Assembly: GCA_902796855.1 (NCBI GenBank)
Contig: CADBQN010000033.1
Coordinates: 1 to 44,302 of the forward strand
DNA length: 44,302 nt
Source: an uncultured Bacillota bacterium
Lineage (GTDB): Bacteria > Bacillota > Dehalobacteriia > UBA7702
Direction of reading: 5' to 3'
Every line of letters begins with the position of its first letter. Within the stretch, counting starts at the first letter, position 1. Positions 1-7,137 of the stretch are shown here, piece by piece. The notes under the pieces are model-generated. The model did no database searches. It was not told the origin of the DNA and worked only from the letters and a program-made list of their open reading frames with translations. Position numbers and translations under genes: made by a program.

Positions 1-42
1 CAAAAAGCCGCCGGTCAGCTCAAGCATTACCTGTTCAATCAT
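1..42 (-). CDS. ABC transporter permease, N-terminal fragment (runs off window)
   Basis: The first 14 codons of a minus-strand gene are present, reading MIEQVMLELTGGFL, and the gene leaves the window at base 1. An AGAGGA ribosome binding site lies about seven bases before the ATG at 42. The start resembles the first residues of membrane permeases of polar amino acid ABC importers, which often follow the binding-protein gene, and the gene just upstream is such a binding protein. The identity rests mainly on this context, because too little protein is visible for domain evidence. Confidence 0.55.
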   Translation of the reverse strand, partial: MIEQVMLELTGGFL

Positions 43-74
43 TCGTTCATTCCTCTTGGGTAAAAAAACACAGG

Positions 75-123
75 AAAGGGCTGCCTCCGATCATCCCCGC
101 GGAACGATAGGAGACAGGCCCTT
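75..123 (-). terminator. Hairpin between binding protein and permease, possible leaky terminator
   Basis: Bases 75-88 (aaagggctgcctcc) pair with 110-123 (ggagacaggccctt) with one mismatch and one bulge. Read on the minus strand, the stem is followed after about five bases by a run of seven T. It lies between the binding-protein stop and the permease start, where a partial terminator would give more binding protein than permease. A second small hairpin (152-174) sits directly after the binding-protein stop. Confidence 0.5.
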
Positions 124-176
124 ACATTTTTTTCTTCAATTTTCAGGAAGTAAAGGGGAAACGTTCTTCCCTTTTA

Positions 177-977
177 TTACTGTTCAATCAAAGATTCCTG
201 AACACCGTATTTTTCGGCGATTTCGAGCATGGAGCCATCGGCATAGCTGTCAGCGAAGAACTGATTGAGTTTTTCGGCAAGGTCGGAGCCTTTTCTGAAA
301 CCAACGCCGTATTCTTCGGAATTGAGGGCGGCGGTATAGGTCAGGTTTTCGTAGCTGGTGCCTTCACCGATCATGGCGCCGGCCATCAAAAGGTCGATCA
401 CGCAGGCGTCGGAGGTACCGGCGGCAACTTCCATCAAAGCTGCGGACTGTGTCTGCAGGCTGGTCACGTCATAGCCCAGATCCTGAAGGGCGGCTTCACC
501 GGCGGAACCGGATTCGGCGCAGAAGCCCAGATCGGCGCAGGCTTCGGCGGTGGCGTACTGTTCGGCCTTATCGGCGGGAACGACGATAACCTGAGCGTTG
601 TCGCAGTAGGCGTTGGACGTTTCCATGGCGGATTTCACTTCGTCGGTCAGGGTCATACCGTTCCAAACACAGTCAATGCTCTTGGAATCGAGTTCCATAA
701 TTTTGTTGTCCCAGTCGATTTCGATGAATTCAGCGGTCACGCCGAGGCTTTCGGCGAACGCTTTGGCCATATCGGCGTCAAAGCCGACCCATTCGTCGCC
801 GTCTTTATAATCCATCGGTTCAAAGTCGGTGATCCCCACGACCAGCGTCCCTTTTTCCACGACGTAATCGTAGTCGCTGCCGGAATCGTCGGTGGCGGCG
901 GTGTCATCGCTGCCGCCGCAGGCGGCCAGGCAGAAGACCATAGAGAGCGTCAACAAAACAGCAAGTAATTTCTTCAT
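177..977 (-). CDS. Amino acid ABC transporter substrate-binding lipoprotein
   Basis: 266 residues. The N-terminus is a lipoprotein signal: positive MKK start, hydrophobic stretch and lipobox LAAC with the acceptor Cys at residue 20, then a Ser/Asp/Thr-rich linker. The rest matches family 3 solute-binding proteins for polar amino acids: GTLVVGI at the first strand, FEPMDY, VGFDADMAKAFAESLG, then the second lobe ending ADGSMLEIAEKYG. It should capture an amino acid outside the cytoplasmic membrane and hand it to the permease beginning at 42. The ligand cannot be told from sequence. A strong promoter (1012-1040) and a GAGGAG site precede it, so it starts its own transcript. Confidence 0.9.
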   Translation of the reverse strand: MKKLLAVLLTLSMVFCLAACGGSDDTAATDDSGSDYDYVVEKGTLVVGITDFEPMDYKDGDEWVGFDADMAKAFAESLGVTAEFIEIDWDNKIMELDSKSIDCVWNGMTLTDEVKSAMETSNAYCDNAQVIVVPADKAEQYATAEACADLGFCAESGSAGEAALQDLGYDVTSLQTQSAALMEVAAGTSDACVIDLLMAGAMIGEGTSYENLTYTAALNSEEYGVGFRKGSDLAEKLNQFFADSYADGSMLEIAEKYGVQESLIEQ

Positions 978-1011
978 TTTTTTCTCCTCATAAATGATTT
1001 ATTGTGCCCTC

Positions 1012-1040
1012 ATTATACTTTATTAAACTAAATTTGTAAA
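1012..1040 (-). promoter_or_regulatory. Sigma-70 type promoter of the amino acid ABC transporter unit
   Basis: On the minus strand, TTTACA (1040-1035) and TATAAT (1017-1012) are separated by 17 bases, 35 bases before the lipoprotein gene start at 977. Confidence 0.75.
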
Positions 1041-1123
1041 GTAAATTATTGTTGATTATTTTGTGATTATGCCTTGGATAGCATTTATCCCGACATATGC
1101 CGGTTCTATCCCATCAAACATAC

Positions 1124-1168
1124 AAAAACCGCGGTACAAAACCAATTTAGAATTGTACCGCGGTTTTA
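1124..1168. terminator. Bidirectional intrinsic terminator, 15-bp perfect stem
   Basis: Bases 1125-1139 (aaaaccgcggtacaa) are the exact reverse complement of 1153-1167, with a 13-base loop. The stem carries A residues at one foot and T residues at the other, so it can stop transcripts from both sides. It ends minus-strand transcription from the accessory patch before the ABC promoter at 1040. Confidence 0.85.
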
Positions 1169-1170
1169 TT

Positions 1171-1281
1171 TCATTTAAGCAGCCATTCGTATAGGAGTTT
1201 ATCGGGCTTTGCGCCATAAAAAGTCTGCCACATTGCCCCTCCATGTAAACCTATTCTGCACGGATTTGCCGCATCGATGGC
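1171..1281 (-). pseudogene. Possible C-terminal remnant of an unidentified gene
   Basis: A minus-strand frame without start codon reads from 1281 to a TGA at 1171-1173 and ends ...MWQTFYGAKPDKLLYEWLLK, which looks like a protein C-terminus. In-frame stops lie just upstream (1282-1284 and 1294-1296), so nothing intact remains. The perfect terminator begins only four bases after the stop, as expected for the tail of a former gene. I do not recognise the family, and a stretch this short could also arise by chance. Confidence 0.25.
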
Positions 1282-1322
1282 TCAATCATTGATTCAAACA
1301 TGGATCACTGTTTCATTCACAT

Positions 1323-2045
1323 TCACCGCCACTCAAAATGGTCGCCCCATGCGGATGCGATCATGCCACGCACAGCACGTTCAATCACTTCTCTATGTCT
1401 TGGCTGCATAACAAAAAAGAAATACCTCTGTGATGTTTTTTTGAATTTCAGTGCAAGTCCGGCGGCCTCGTTCAGTTCCGTTCTCTTTAGAAGTCGATTC
1501 TGCTGGTCCATATAAAACGAGTCTTGCTTCCTCGCTTTGTGCTGGTAATACACCACACTGGAACCCTGCCTGTAATAGTCAACAATCTCATCCGGCAGAA
1601 CGTACTTGTTTTCCTTGACCGTTCCAACAGCTGACGGAACAATAAGACCGTTATCAGGATCGACAAATACAATATCCATCCGGGCAAGTTCAGAGAGTGC
1701 TTTTTTATGCCAGCGTTCTCTGATTGAGCGCCTCTCCGCTTTAGATTTTCCGGAAAAGACGAGTGGCTTTGAATAGAAGGATGCATTCAGAATACTGCCA
1801 TTTTGAAGAGCCTGTACTTCCCGCTGTTCAGAATTTACAATGTCATTTAATTCTGACCATAAGGACTCATCGCAAACGCGATATTCTTCTTTTTTTAAGT
1901 AATCCACATGTCGTCCATCACCGTTATGGTTTTCATCCGGAGTAAGATACCAGTTTACCCCAACTGTCAGACCGGCGAACTGCAAAACCCGCAGCAGTCC
2001 GAGTTTCCCATAATCTCCAATGTCACCTGTATATCGGTTTTGCAT
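1323..2045 (-). CDS. Protein of unknown function, accessory gene
   Basis: 240 residues; I cannot assign a function. The start is MQNRYTGDIGDYGKLGLLRV, followed by GVNWYLTPDE and NGDGRHVDYL, and a central MDIVFVDPDNGL. I believe a family of scattered bacterial hypothetical proteins shares this N-terminus and DPDNG motif, but I cannot verify it here. The hydrophobic strand ending in DPDNG could suit a Rossmann-like or methyltransferase-like fold; that is only a guess. No signal peptide or membrane segment is visible. An AAGGAG site precedes the ATG, and a 7-bp hairpin (2066-2092) lies just before it. The gene is more AT-rich than its neighbours and stands alone beside a tRNA, which suggests acquisition by transfer. 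Confidence 0.75.
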   Translation of the reverse strand: MQNRYTGDIGDYGKLGLLRVLQFAGLTVGVNWYLTPDENHNGDGRHVDYLKKEEYRVCDESLWSELNDIVNSEQREVQALQNGSILNASFYSKPLVFSGKSKAERRSIRERWHKKALSELARMDIVFVDPDNGLIVPSAVGTVKENKYVLPDEIVDYYRQGSSVVYYQHKARKQDSFYMDQQNRLLKRTELNEAAGLALKFKKTSQRYFFFVMQPRHREVIERAVRGMIASAWGDHFEWR

Positions 2046-2208
2046 TTTTCACTCCTTACTGCCACTCCCGACCAATACAACCTTAGTCGGGAACAACCTG
2101 CTTTTCCACAGCTTAATGCCGCAATCGCTGCCCGTAATTCACAGAACAGCAAAACCGCCCGCGATCTTCGGAAACATCACTTCCCGATTAAACCGGTAGT
2201 TTTTTACA

Positions 2209-2397
2209 ATGAAAACACCCTTTGAAATCATCTCGCAGAAGAATGAAATCGCTTGTGACCTTGGTCTTATCCGCGTATATTACTATGAATGCGGTGACGC
2301 CGAGATCAGTCACAAAAGGTATCTTTTCCGGGTTTAGGATAGCCTCAACTGCAGCAACCGCCTCTCTAAACAGCTTAAGTATAACACGAAAGAATAA
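2209..2397 (+). pseudogene. Possible decayed short ORF of unknown origin
   Basis: On the plus strand an ATG at 2209 opens a 42-codon frame ending at TAG (2335-2337). Its middle reads EIISQKNEIACDLGLIRVYY. The same frame stays open for 19 more codons to a TAA at 2397, as if a stop had split one frame. There is no ribosome binding site, and the opposite strand has a competing 72-codon frame over the same bases. I do not recognise it. It is a weak call kept because the residue composition looks protein-like. Confidence 0.15.
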
Positions 2398-2440
2398 AAG
2401 AGACAACTGTCACCAAAAAAATCACGGCGGCTTTGCGTAC

Positions 2441-2485
2441 AAAAAGAAAAAACCGATAATTGACACATTGTATCAATTATCGGTT
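2441..2485 (-). terminator. Intrinsic terminator of tRNA-Leu
   Basis: A perfect 13-bp stem (2451-2463 with 2473-2485) with a 9-base loop lies five bases after the tRNA 3' CCA on the minus strand and runs into a T-rich tract. Confidence 0.9.
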
Positions 2486-2489
2486 CGTT

Positions 2490-2576
2490 TGGTGCGGATG
2501 ACAGGACTTGAACCTGCACTCTTTTGACGGAACTAGAACCTGAATCTAGCGTGTCTGCCAATTCCACCACATCCGC
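2490..2576 (-). tRNA. tRNA-Leu (CAG anticodon)
   Basis: A class II tRNA of 87 bases with the 3' CCA encoded in the DNA. The acceptor arm pairs GCGGATG with CATCCGC. The D region carries TGGAATTGGCAGAC. The anticodon stem CTAGA/TCTAG closes a seven-base loop TTCAGGT, giving anticodon CAG, which reads CUG. A long variable arm follows, then the T arm with GGTTCAAGTCC. It has its own promoter and terminator, so it is a single-gene transcript. The accessory patch begins directly downstream. Confidence 0.97.
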
Positions 2577-2595
2577 TTAAAATCGGTGCTTAACT

Positions 2596-2625
2596 ATAAT
2601 ACCACTACTTGGGGGTATTTGTCAA
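2596..2625 (-). promoter_or_regulatory. Promoter of tRNA-Leu
   Basis: On the minus strand, a consensus TTGACA (2625-2620) and TATTAT (2601-2596) with an 18-base spacer lie about 20 bases before the mature tRNA start, just after the stop of the upstream permease. Confidence 0.85.
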
Positions 2626-2640
2626 TCACCAATTTTAAAT

Positions 2641-4056
2641 TTATTTAAAGAAAATCAGCAGCGCGGAAGCAACGGCGATAAGCATGACGGAAATAATCGC
2701 GATCGTCAGTTTTTTGTCCCGGGCGGTCAGTTCCTTTTGCCCGTCGACACCGCCGTATTTCTTTTTGCAGATCACATACACCGCCGGACCGGAAATGATG
2801 CCGATGCAGCCGCCGATGAAATACGAAAGACCGTTGGTGAACAGCGCGACAACACAGAGAATGATCGGACAGGTGCAGAGAAGCGCCACCCCTTTTGTGC
2901 CCAGCGGGATCTTAAATGGCCGTTCCAACTCCGGTTCCTTGACCCGCAGAACGATAGCGGCGACATAGATCAGGATATAGGCGAACATCAGCAGGAAAAC
3001 GTCGATAACGACGAGGGTATCAAAGCCGATCTGACATAGAAGCAGATTGATCACGGCCATCGCGATAATGGCCGTATGCGGCGTGCCGTATTTGCCGTGG
3101 AGCTTCTGCAGAAAATCCGGGGCGAGGTGGTCGTCGGCCAGCGAGAAGAACCCTCTGGACCCGGAGGCGAGATAGGTATTGTACATCGAGAGATTCGCGA
3201 TGACCGCAGTCACCACAAAAATCAGCGAGAGCCAATGGAACCCCAGCATATCCCCGATGCTGCCAAAAGAGATCCCGTCTTCCACACCCCAGTTCTGCCA
3301 CTGCCCCACCGCCGCGAGACAGGCGATGGTGGAGAGGATATATAAAAGCATGATCGCCGGGACCGAAAGGATCGTCGCTTTCGGGATCACCATCGGGTTT
3401 TCCAGCTCCCCGGCCATCGTCGACATCGACTCATAACCGGCGTACATCCACATGCAGATGGCAATGCCGAGGCCGACGCTCTCCGCCACGGTCTGACCTT
3501 CAGGAACAAAGGGCAGCAAAGGATTGAACTGCGCGTGGCTGAAACCGACAAAGATCAGGGCGATGAACGAACCGATGACTATGACCGAAAAATAAGAGGC
3601 GATCCGGCCGACGTCCCGCAGTCCCCTGACGTTGATGACGGAAAAGGCGATAATAAAAAAGGCCTTCAACGCGAACGACTGCCATCCCGTCAGCGGGAAC
3701 ACGGAATTCACGTATCCCACCGCCAGGATGACATAAAGCGTGGAGTCCACATAAATCGAAATCGTCCTCCACCAGCAAGCCTGAAAGCCCCAAAATTCAC
3801 CTAAGGCCCGTTGAATCCATTTGTAATAGCCGCCTTCCGTCGGAATCGCGGAACCAAGCTCCGCCGCGACGAGCCCCTGCGGGATGCTCCAGAAAAAAGG
3901 CAGAAAAATCAGGAGTACAACGGTAAGTCCCGGTCCGGCCGAGGGAATCATATCCTCGATTCCGTATGAGCCGGCGCAGACCATGCAAAAAATCATGAAG
4001 AAAACCGTCAAGGTCGTCACCTTGTGTTTCTTCAGCACTGTTTTTTCTTCTTTCAT
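2641..4056 (-). CDS. APC-superfamily amino acid or polyamine permease
   Basis: 471 residues, very hydrophobic, with about a dozen membrane segments. A short charged N-terminus is followed by TLTVFFMIFCMVCAGSYGIE, the first helix of APC transporters with its substrate-binding loop. Later come IPTEGGYYKWIQRALGEFWG and MWMYAGYESMSTMAGELENP, which resemble the LAT/polyamine-uptake branch (YfnA, PuuP and plant PUT relatives). It should import an amino acid or polyamine by coupling to a proton or another solute; the substrate is not determined. It has its own promoter (4154-4182) and an unusual leader with two overlapping mini-ORFs. The ATG at 4056 fits the conserved start of the first helix. Confidence 0.85.
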   Translation of the reverse strand: MKEEKTVLKKHKVTTLTVFFMIFCMVCAGSYGIEDMIPSAGPGLTVVLLIFLPFFWSIPQGLVAAELGSAIPTEGGYYKWIQRALGEFWGFQACWWRTISIYVDSTLYVILAVGYVNSVFPLTGWQSFALKAFFIIAFSVINVRGLRDVGRIASYFSVIVIGSFIALIFVGFSHAQFNPLLPFVPEGQTVAESVGLGIAICMWMYAGYESMSTMAGELENPMVIPKATILSVPAIMLLYILSTIACLAAVGQWQNWGVEDGISFGSIGDMLGFHWLSLIFVVTAVIANLSMYNTYLASGSRGFFSLADDHLAPDFLQKLHGKYGTPHTAIIAMAVINLLLCQIGFDTLVVIDVFLLMFAYILIYVAAIVLRVKEPELERPFKIPLGTKGVALLCTCPIILCVVALFTNGLSYFIGGCIGIISGPAVYVICKKKYGGVDGQKELTARDKKLTIAIISVMLIAVASALLIFFK

Positions 4057-4123
4057 CTTTTTTGTAAATTTCCCCTTTTCATCGGTGCAAGCTGATAAAA
4101 ATGATGAAAAGCTTATTTACCAC
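4053..4123 (-). promoter_or_regulatory. Two overlapping mini-ORFs in the permease leader, possible translational relay
   Basis: A very strong ribosome binding sequence AAAGGAGG lies at 4132-4125, but no ATG follows at normal distance. A GTG at 4123 opens a 14-codon frame (VVNKLFIIFISLHR) ending in TGA at 4081-4079. That TGA overlaps an ATG (4082-4080) opening a 9-codon frame (MKRGNLQKR), whose TGA (4055-4053) overlaps the permease ATG at 4056. Each junction has the ATGA form used for coupled translation. The spacing from GGAGG to the GTG is only one base, which is poor, so initiation there is uncertain. Confidence 0.3.
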
Positions 4124-4153
4124 TCCTCCTTTCGGTCTAAATGCAATACTGAA

Positions 4154-4182
4154 ATTATATTCGATTCGACATCATTTGTAAA
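4154..4182 (-). promoter_or_regulatory. Promoter of the APC permease
   Basis: On the minus strand, TTTACA (4182-4177) and TATAAT (4159-4154) have a 17-base spacer. The predicted transcript carries a leader of roughly 90 bases before the permease start. Confidence 0.75.
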
Positions 4183-4191
4183 TACAAAATC

Positions 4192-4234
4192 AAAAAAAAG
4201 CGAAATTATTGATTCTCCAAAAAATAAGTCGCTT
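4192..4234 (-). terminator. Probable terminator of the rib-thiN-HD operon
   Basis: AAGCGA (4234-4229, minus strand) within the last codons of the HD gene can pair with TCGCTT (4203-4198), followed at once by TTTTTT. The stem is short with a large loop, partly stabilised by TATT/AATA pairing, so efficiency is doubtful. Confidence 0.4.
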
Positions 4235-4784
4235 CCATATCCGCCGTAGAGAGGGCAAAAGCCAGCGGGAACAGACGAAAACTGTCGCTGACATTGCGCG
4301 CGTCCTCATTCCCGGCAAAACCCATATGGTAGCGGATGGCAAAAGCCTCTTCCCGGCTCAGGTTCATAAAACCGCCGATCATATACACGGATTTCTCACC
4401 GTGCCCGTAGGGCATGGAATCGGCGTATTCATAGCTCGGCACCCTTTGCCACTTGCCGTTTTCGTCTTTCACGTTGCGAAAACTCTTTTTGTAGCAGTTC
4501 GTTTTGCAGATATCGTGGAGCAGCGCCACCACGGCGGCGGTCTCTTCCGAAACGGTAAGGCCGTATACCTCCCGCACCCGTTCCCGTTCCAGATAGTCTT
4601 TCAGGCAGTGATAAACGTTGAGGCTGTGCTCGACGAGTCCGCCCTCAAAGGACATGTGAAACCGCGTCGAAGCCGGCGCCGTAAAAAAATCGCTGTGATT
4701 TTCCAAATAATCCAAAAGCGCCTCGCTTCCCTCTCTGGTAATGTTTTCTTTATAGATCCTGATGTATTCTTCCTTTTTCGACAT
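4206..4784 (-). CDS. HD-domain phosphohydrolase-like protein
   Basis: 192 residues. It carries HD-superfamily metal-binding residues: His53 in LVEHSLNVYH, His90-Asp91 in VALLHDICKTN, and a late Asp in STADMEA. HD proteins hydrolyse phosphate esters of nucleotides, cyclic nucleotides or metabolites; the substrate is not predictable here. Length and form match small stand-alone HD proteins of Bacillota, with no attached sensor or synthetase domain. The start is supported by an AGAGGTG site before the ATG. It follows thiN by four bases and closes the riboflavin/thiamine operon, so a role in nucleotide or cofactor turnover is possible but unproven. Confidence 0.8.
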   Translation of the reverse strand: MSKKEEYIRIYKENITREGSEALLDYLENHSDFFTAPASTRFHMSFEGGLVEHSLNVYHCLKDYLERERVREVYGLTVSEETAAVVALLHDICKTNCYKKSFRNVKDENGKWQRVPSYEYADSMPYGHGEKSVYMIGGFMNLSREEAFAIRYHMGFAGNEDARNVSDSFRLFPLAFALSTADMEATYFLENQ

Positions 4785-4788
4785 GGTC

Positions 4789-5433
4789 TCACCTCTTTTG
4801 CAGAATCAAAATGGCTTCGCCTTCCGTCAGTTTCAGCGACGCTTCATTGCCGGTCAGCTCGTTGCTGATGCTCCTCGTTTCGCCCCGATAAAAGGAGAGC
4901 CCTTCCAGCGGGTATTTCAAGCCTTCGCTGTGCCCCGTTTTGACGGTTTCACTGAGGGGCAAAAGCGAAACGTAATCACCGGCGGCGCCCCGCAGAGTGA
5001 CCGCGGAACGGCCTTTCAGAAAGCGCGCCTCGCTCCACTCGTTTTTCATCACGATTTCCCCGCCCCCGTCATAAGCGGCGAGAGCCAGGAGATTACCGAG
5101 GAACATATCGACCCTTCTGCCGCCGAAGGCGCCGAGAATCAAGATCTCTTTCCGCCCCCGTTTCCGCGCTTCCTCAATGCCGAGCGCCATGTCAATATAG
5201 TCCTTATCGGCGGGAAAGGAAATACACTCCGTTTTTCCCGGCTCATAGGAAACCAGTATATCCCGGGGGAGCGAATCGAAATCGCCCAGCGCGACGTCGG
5301 GAACGACGCCCATTTCCATACAGTATCGGCCGCCGCCGTCCACGGCAATGATCAGATCGCCGTCTCGAAGCAGGCGGCGGTGATAATCTAAATCGTGGAT
5401 CTCGCCGTTGCAGAACAAAACGGCCCGGCTCAT
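4789..5433 (-). CDS. thiN: Thiamine diphosphokinase
   Basis: 214 residues, the normal length. It transfers pyrophosphate from ATP to thiamine to make thiamine diphosphate in the cytosol. Family motifs are visible: [26 protein letters not shown] and the final [10 protein letters not shown]. Two usually conserved positions differ: the DKD-x-TD motif reads DKDYID, and the GGR-x-DH motif reads GGRRVDM. The fold is clear, but these changes could affect activity or substrate. Its ATG overlaps the ribH stop (ATGA, 5430-5433), so it is coupled to the riboflavin operon. In related genomes thiN commonly follows rpe directly; here the rib genes lie between them. Confidence 0.88.
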   Translation of the reverse strand: MSRAVLFCNGEIHDLDYHRRLLRDGDLIIAVDGGGRYCMEMGVVPDVALGDFDSLPRDILVSYEPGKTECISFPADKDYIDMALGIEEARKRGRKEILILGAFGGRRVDMFLGNLLALAAYDGGGEIVMKNEWSEARFLKGRSAVTLRGAAGDYVSLLPLSETVKTGHSEGLKYPLEGLSFYRGETRSISNELTGNEASLKLTEGEAILILQKR

Positions 5434-5897
5434 CTCTGAATGAGTTCCATCAAATTGGCCATTTCAATGGCCGTCGTCGCGGCGTCGTAGCCTTTGTTGC
5501 CGCTCTTTGTGCCGGCGCGGTCAATGGCCTGTTCCAGCGTATCGGCGGTAATGATGCCGAAGATGACCGGTTTTCCGCTCTGCATGGAGGCCTGCGCCAC
5601 GCCTTTGGAAGCTTCGGCGGCGACGTAATCAAAGTGGGGCGTCGCGCCGCGGATGATGGCGCCGAGGCAAATAACGACGTCGACATCGTCCTTTTCCGAA
5701 AGGGCTTTGGCGACAACGGGGATCTCAAAAGCGCCGGGAACACGGTAGAGAGAAATATCTCCCACTTCCACCCCGTGACGCAGAAGCGCGTCTTCCGCGC
5801 CTTCAATCAGTTTCGCCGTGATGAATTCGTTGAACCGGGCGGCGACAATCGCCACTCTGAGATTCTTTCCGATCAGGTTCGCTTCATATTTCCGCAT
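5430..5897 (-). CDS. ribH: 6,7-dimethyl-8-ribityllumazine synthase
   Basis: 155 residues, typical of the subunit that assembles into hollow capsids. It condenses 5-amino-6-ribitylaminouracil with 3,4-dihydroxy-2-butanone 4-phosphate, the penultimate step of riboflavin synthesis. Visible signatures are [14 protein letters not shown] at the substrate pocket, [30 protein letters not shown] with the proposed catalytic His, KPVIFGIIT and [15 protein letters not shown]. It is the fourth rib gene of the operon, two bases after ribBA, and overlaps thiN by four bases. Confidence 0.97.
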   Translation of the reverse strand: MRKYEANLIGKNLRVAIVAARFNEFITAKLIEGAEDALLRHGVEVGDISLYRVPGAFEIPVVAKALSEKDDVDVVICLGAIIRGATPHFDYVAAEASKGVAQASMQSGKPVIFGIITADTLEQAIDRAGTKSGNKGYDAATTAIEMANLMELIQR

Positions 5898-5899
5898 GA

Positions 5900-7120
5900 T
5901 TATTTCTCCTTCCTCAATGCGTCGAGACCGTCTAAATAATGGCCCATTTTTTCTTTTTTCGTTTCCATGTAAAAATAATTATCATCGTTGGGCGCTATGT
6001 TCATCGGCACCCGTTCCACAATCTCGATGCCGTAATCGGAGAGATCGTGAATCTTCTGCGGATTGTTCGTCAGCAAACGGAGCCGGTTCACGCCGAGATC
6101 CGTCAAAATCTGACTGCCGGAGCTGTAATCCCGGAGATCCGCGGGAAAACCGAGCTCGATATTGGCTTCAATCGTGTCCAGCCCGTCATCCTGAAGGGCG
6201 TAGGCGCGGATCTTATTGATCAGCCCGATGCCGCGCCCCTCCTGACGAAGATAGACGAGGACGCCCCTCCCCTCTTCGCTGATGGCCTTCATCGCCGCGT
6301 CGAGCTGCTGTCCGCAGTCACAGCGGCGGGAGCCGAACACGTCGCCGGTGAGACATTCGGAATGAACGCGGCAGAGGACGGGCCGTCCGTCGCCGACATC
6401 GCCTAAAACGAGAGCGACATGGTGTTCGCCGTTGATTTCATTGATGTATCCGAAAATCTTAAAATGACCGTATTTCGTCGGCAGGTCCGCTTCGGTGATC
6501 CGGGTCATGAAGCGGTCGTGAATTTTACGATAAAGCTGCAGATCTTTGATGGAAATCATCGTGATGCCCCGTTCTTCGGCAAAGGCCATCATTTCCGTTC
6601 TGCGCATCATCGTGCCGTCATCCCGCATGACCTCACAGCAGAGGCCGATCTCCTTCAGCCCGGCGAGGCGGAGCAGATCGACCGTGGCTTCGGTGTGCCC
6701 GTTCCGTTCCAGCACGCCGCCGGGCCGCGCTTCCAGCGGGAACATATGCCCGGGACGGCGGAAATCATTGGGAACCGCCGTTTCCTTCGCCGCTTCCATC
6801 GCCGTCATGGAACGTTCCGCCGCGGAAATCCCCGTTGTCGTCCCAACGAAATCGATGGATTCGGTAAAAGCCGTTTCGTGGTTATCGGTATTGTGCTGCA
6901 CCATCGGCCGAAGGCCGAGACGGCGGATGTATTCCCGGTTCATCGGCATGCAGATCAGCCCCTTGGCCTCGGAAGCCATGCGGTTCACGTTTTCCGTCGT
7001 GGCGAATTCCGCCGCGCAGATCATATCCCCTTCGTTTTCCCTGGTCGGATCGTCGGTCACGAGAATGATCTTTCCGGCGCGCAGATCCTCCAGCGCTTTT
7101 TCTATCTTTTCAAAACCCAT
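5900..7120 (-). CDS. ribBA: Bifunctional 3,4-dihydroxy-2-butanone 4-phosphate synthase / GTP cyclohydrolase II
   Basis: 406 residues from the chosen start. The first half (about 1-200) is the RibB domain converting ribulose 5-phosphate, with [16 protein letters not shown] and [15 protein letters not shown]. The second half is GTP cyclohydrolase II, with zinc ligands in [20 protein letters not shown] and the substrate loop [15 protein letters not shown]. It feeds both branches of riboflavin synthesis. An in-frame GTG at 7141 would give seven more residues, but it would lie on top of the GAGGAGG ribosome binding site; that site is well placed for the ATG at 7120, so I prefer 7120. Confidence 0.97.
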   Translation of the reverse strand: MGFEKIEKALEDLRAGKIILVTDDPTRENEGDMICAAEFATTENVNRMASEAKGLICMPMNREYIRRLGLRPMVQHNTDNHETAFTESIDFVGTTTGISAAERSMTAMEAAKETAVPNDFRRPGHMFPLEARPGGVLERNGHTEATVDLLRLAGLKEIGLCCEVMRDDGTMMRRTEMMAFAEERGITMISIKDLQLYRKIHDRFMTRITEADLPTKYGHFKIFGYINEINGEHHVALVLGDVGDGRPVLCRVHSECLTGDVFGSRRCDCGQQLDAAMKAISEEGRGVLVYLRQEGRGIGLINKIRAYALQDDGLDTIEANIELGFPADLRDYSSGSQILTDLGVNRLRLLTNNPQKIHDLSDYGIEIVERVPMNIAPNDDNYFYMETKKEKMGHYLDGLDALRKEK

Positions 7121-7137
7121 GGATTGAAACACCCTCC

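Larger units (their letters stand above)
978..1322. other. Intergenic stretch: promoter, terminator and a coding remnant
   Basis: This AT-rich gap of about 345 bases holds the ABC-unit promoter (1012-1040), a perfect two-way terminator (1124-1168) and a short decayed reading frame (1171-1281). I see nothing else in it that I can support. Confidence 0.6.
2046..2489. other. Intergenic stretch: hairpin, degenerate ORF and tRNA terminator
   Basis: This gap of about 440 bases holds the ribosome binding site and a small hairpin (TCCCGAC stem, 2066-2092) of the gene ending at 2045, a short plus-strand frame (2209-2337, listed separately) and the tRNA-Leu terminator (2441-2485). Protein-like fragments appear in several frames on both strands, each broken by stops. 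I find no intact gene and no convincing promoter for the 240-residue protein. Confidence 0.5.

Noticed and set aside
1351-1358. Copy of tgcggatg from the tRNA-Leu 3' end, as an attachment-site duplicate
   Set aside because: Only eight bases match, it lies inside the hypothetical gene, and flanking bases differ; too short for an att repeat.
5139-5348. Small extra frames inside thiN and other genes
   Set aside because: They are alternative-frame readings of recognised genes with no independent support.
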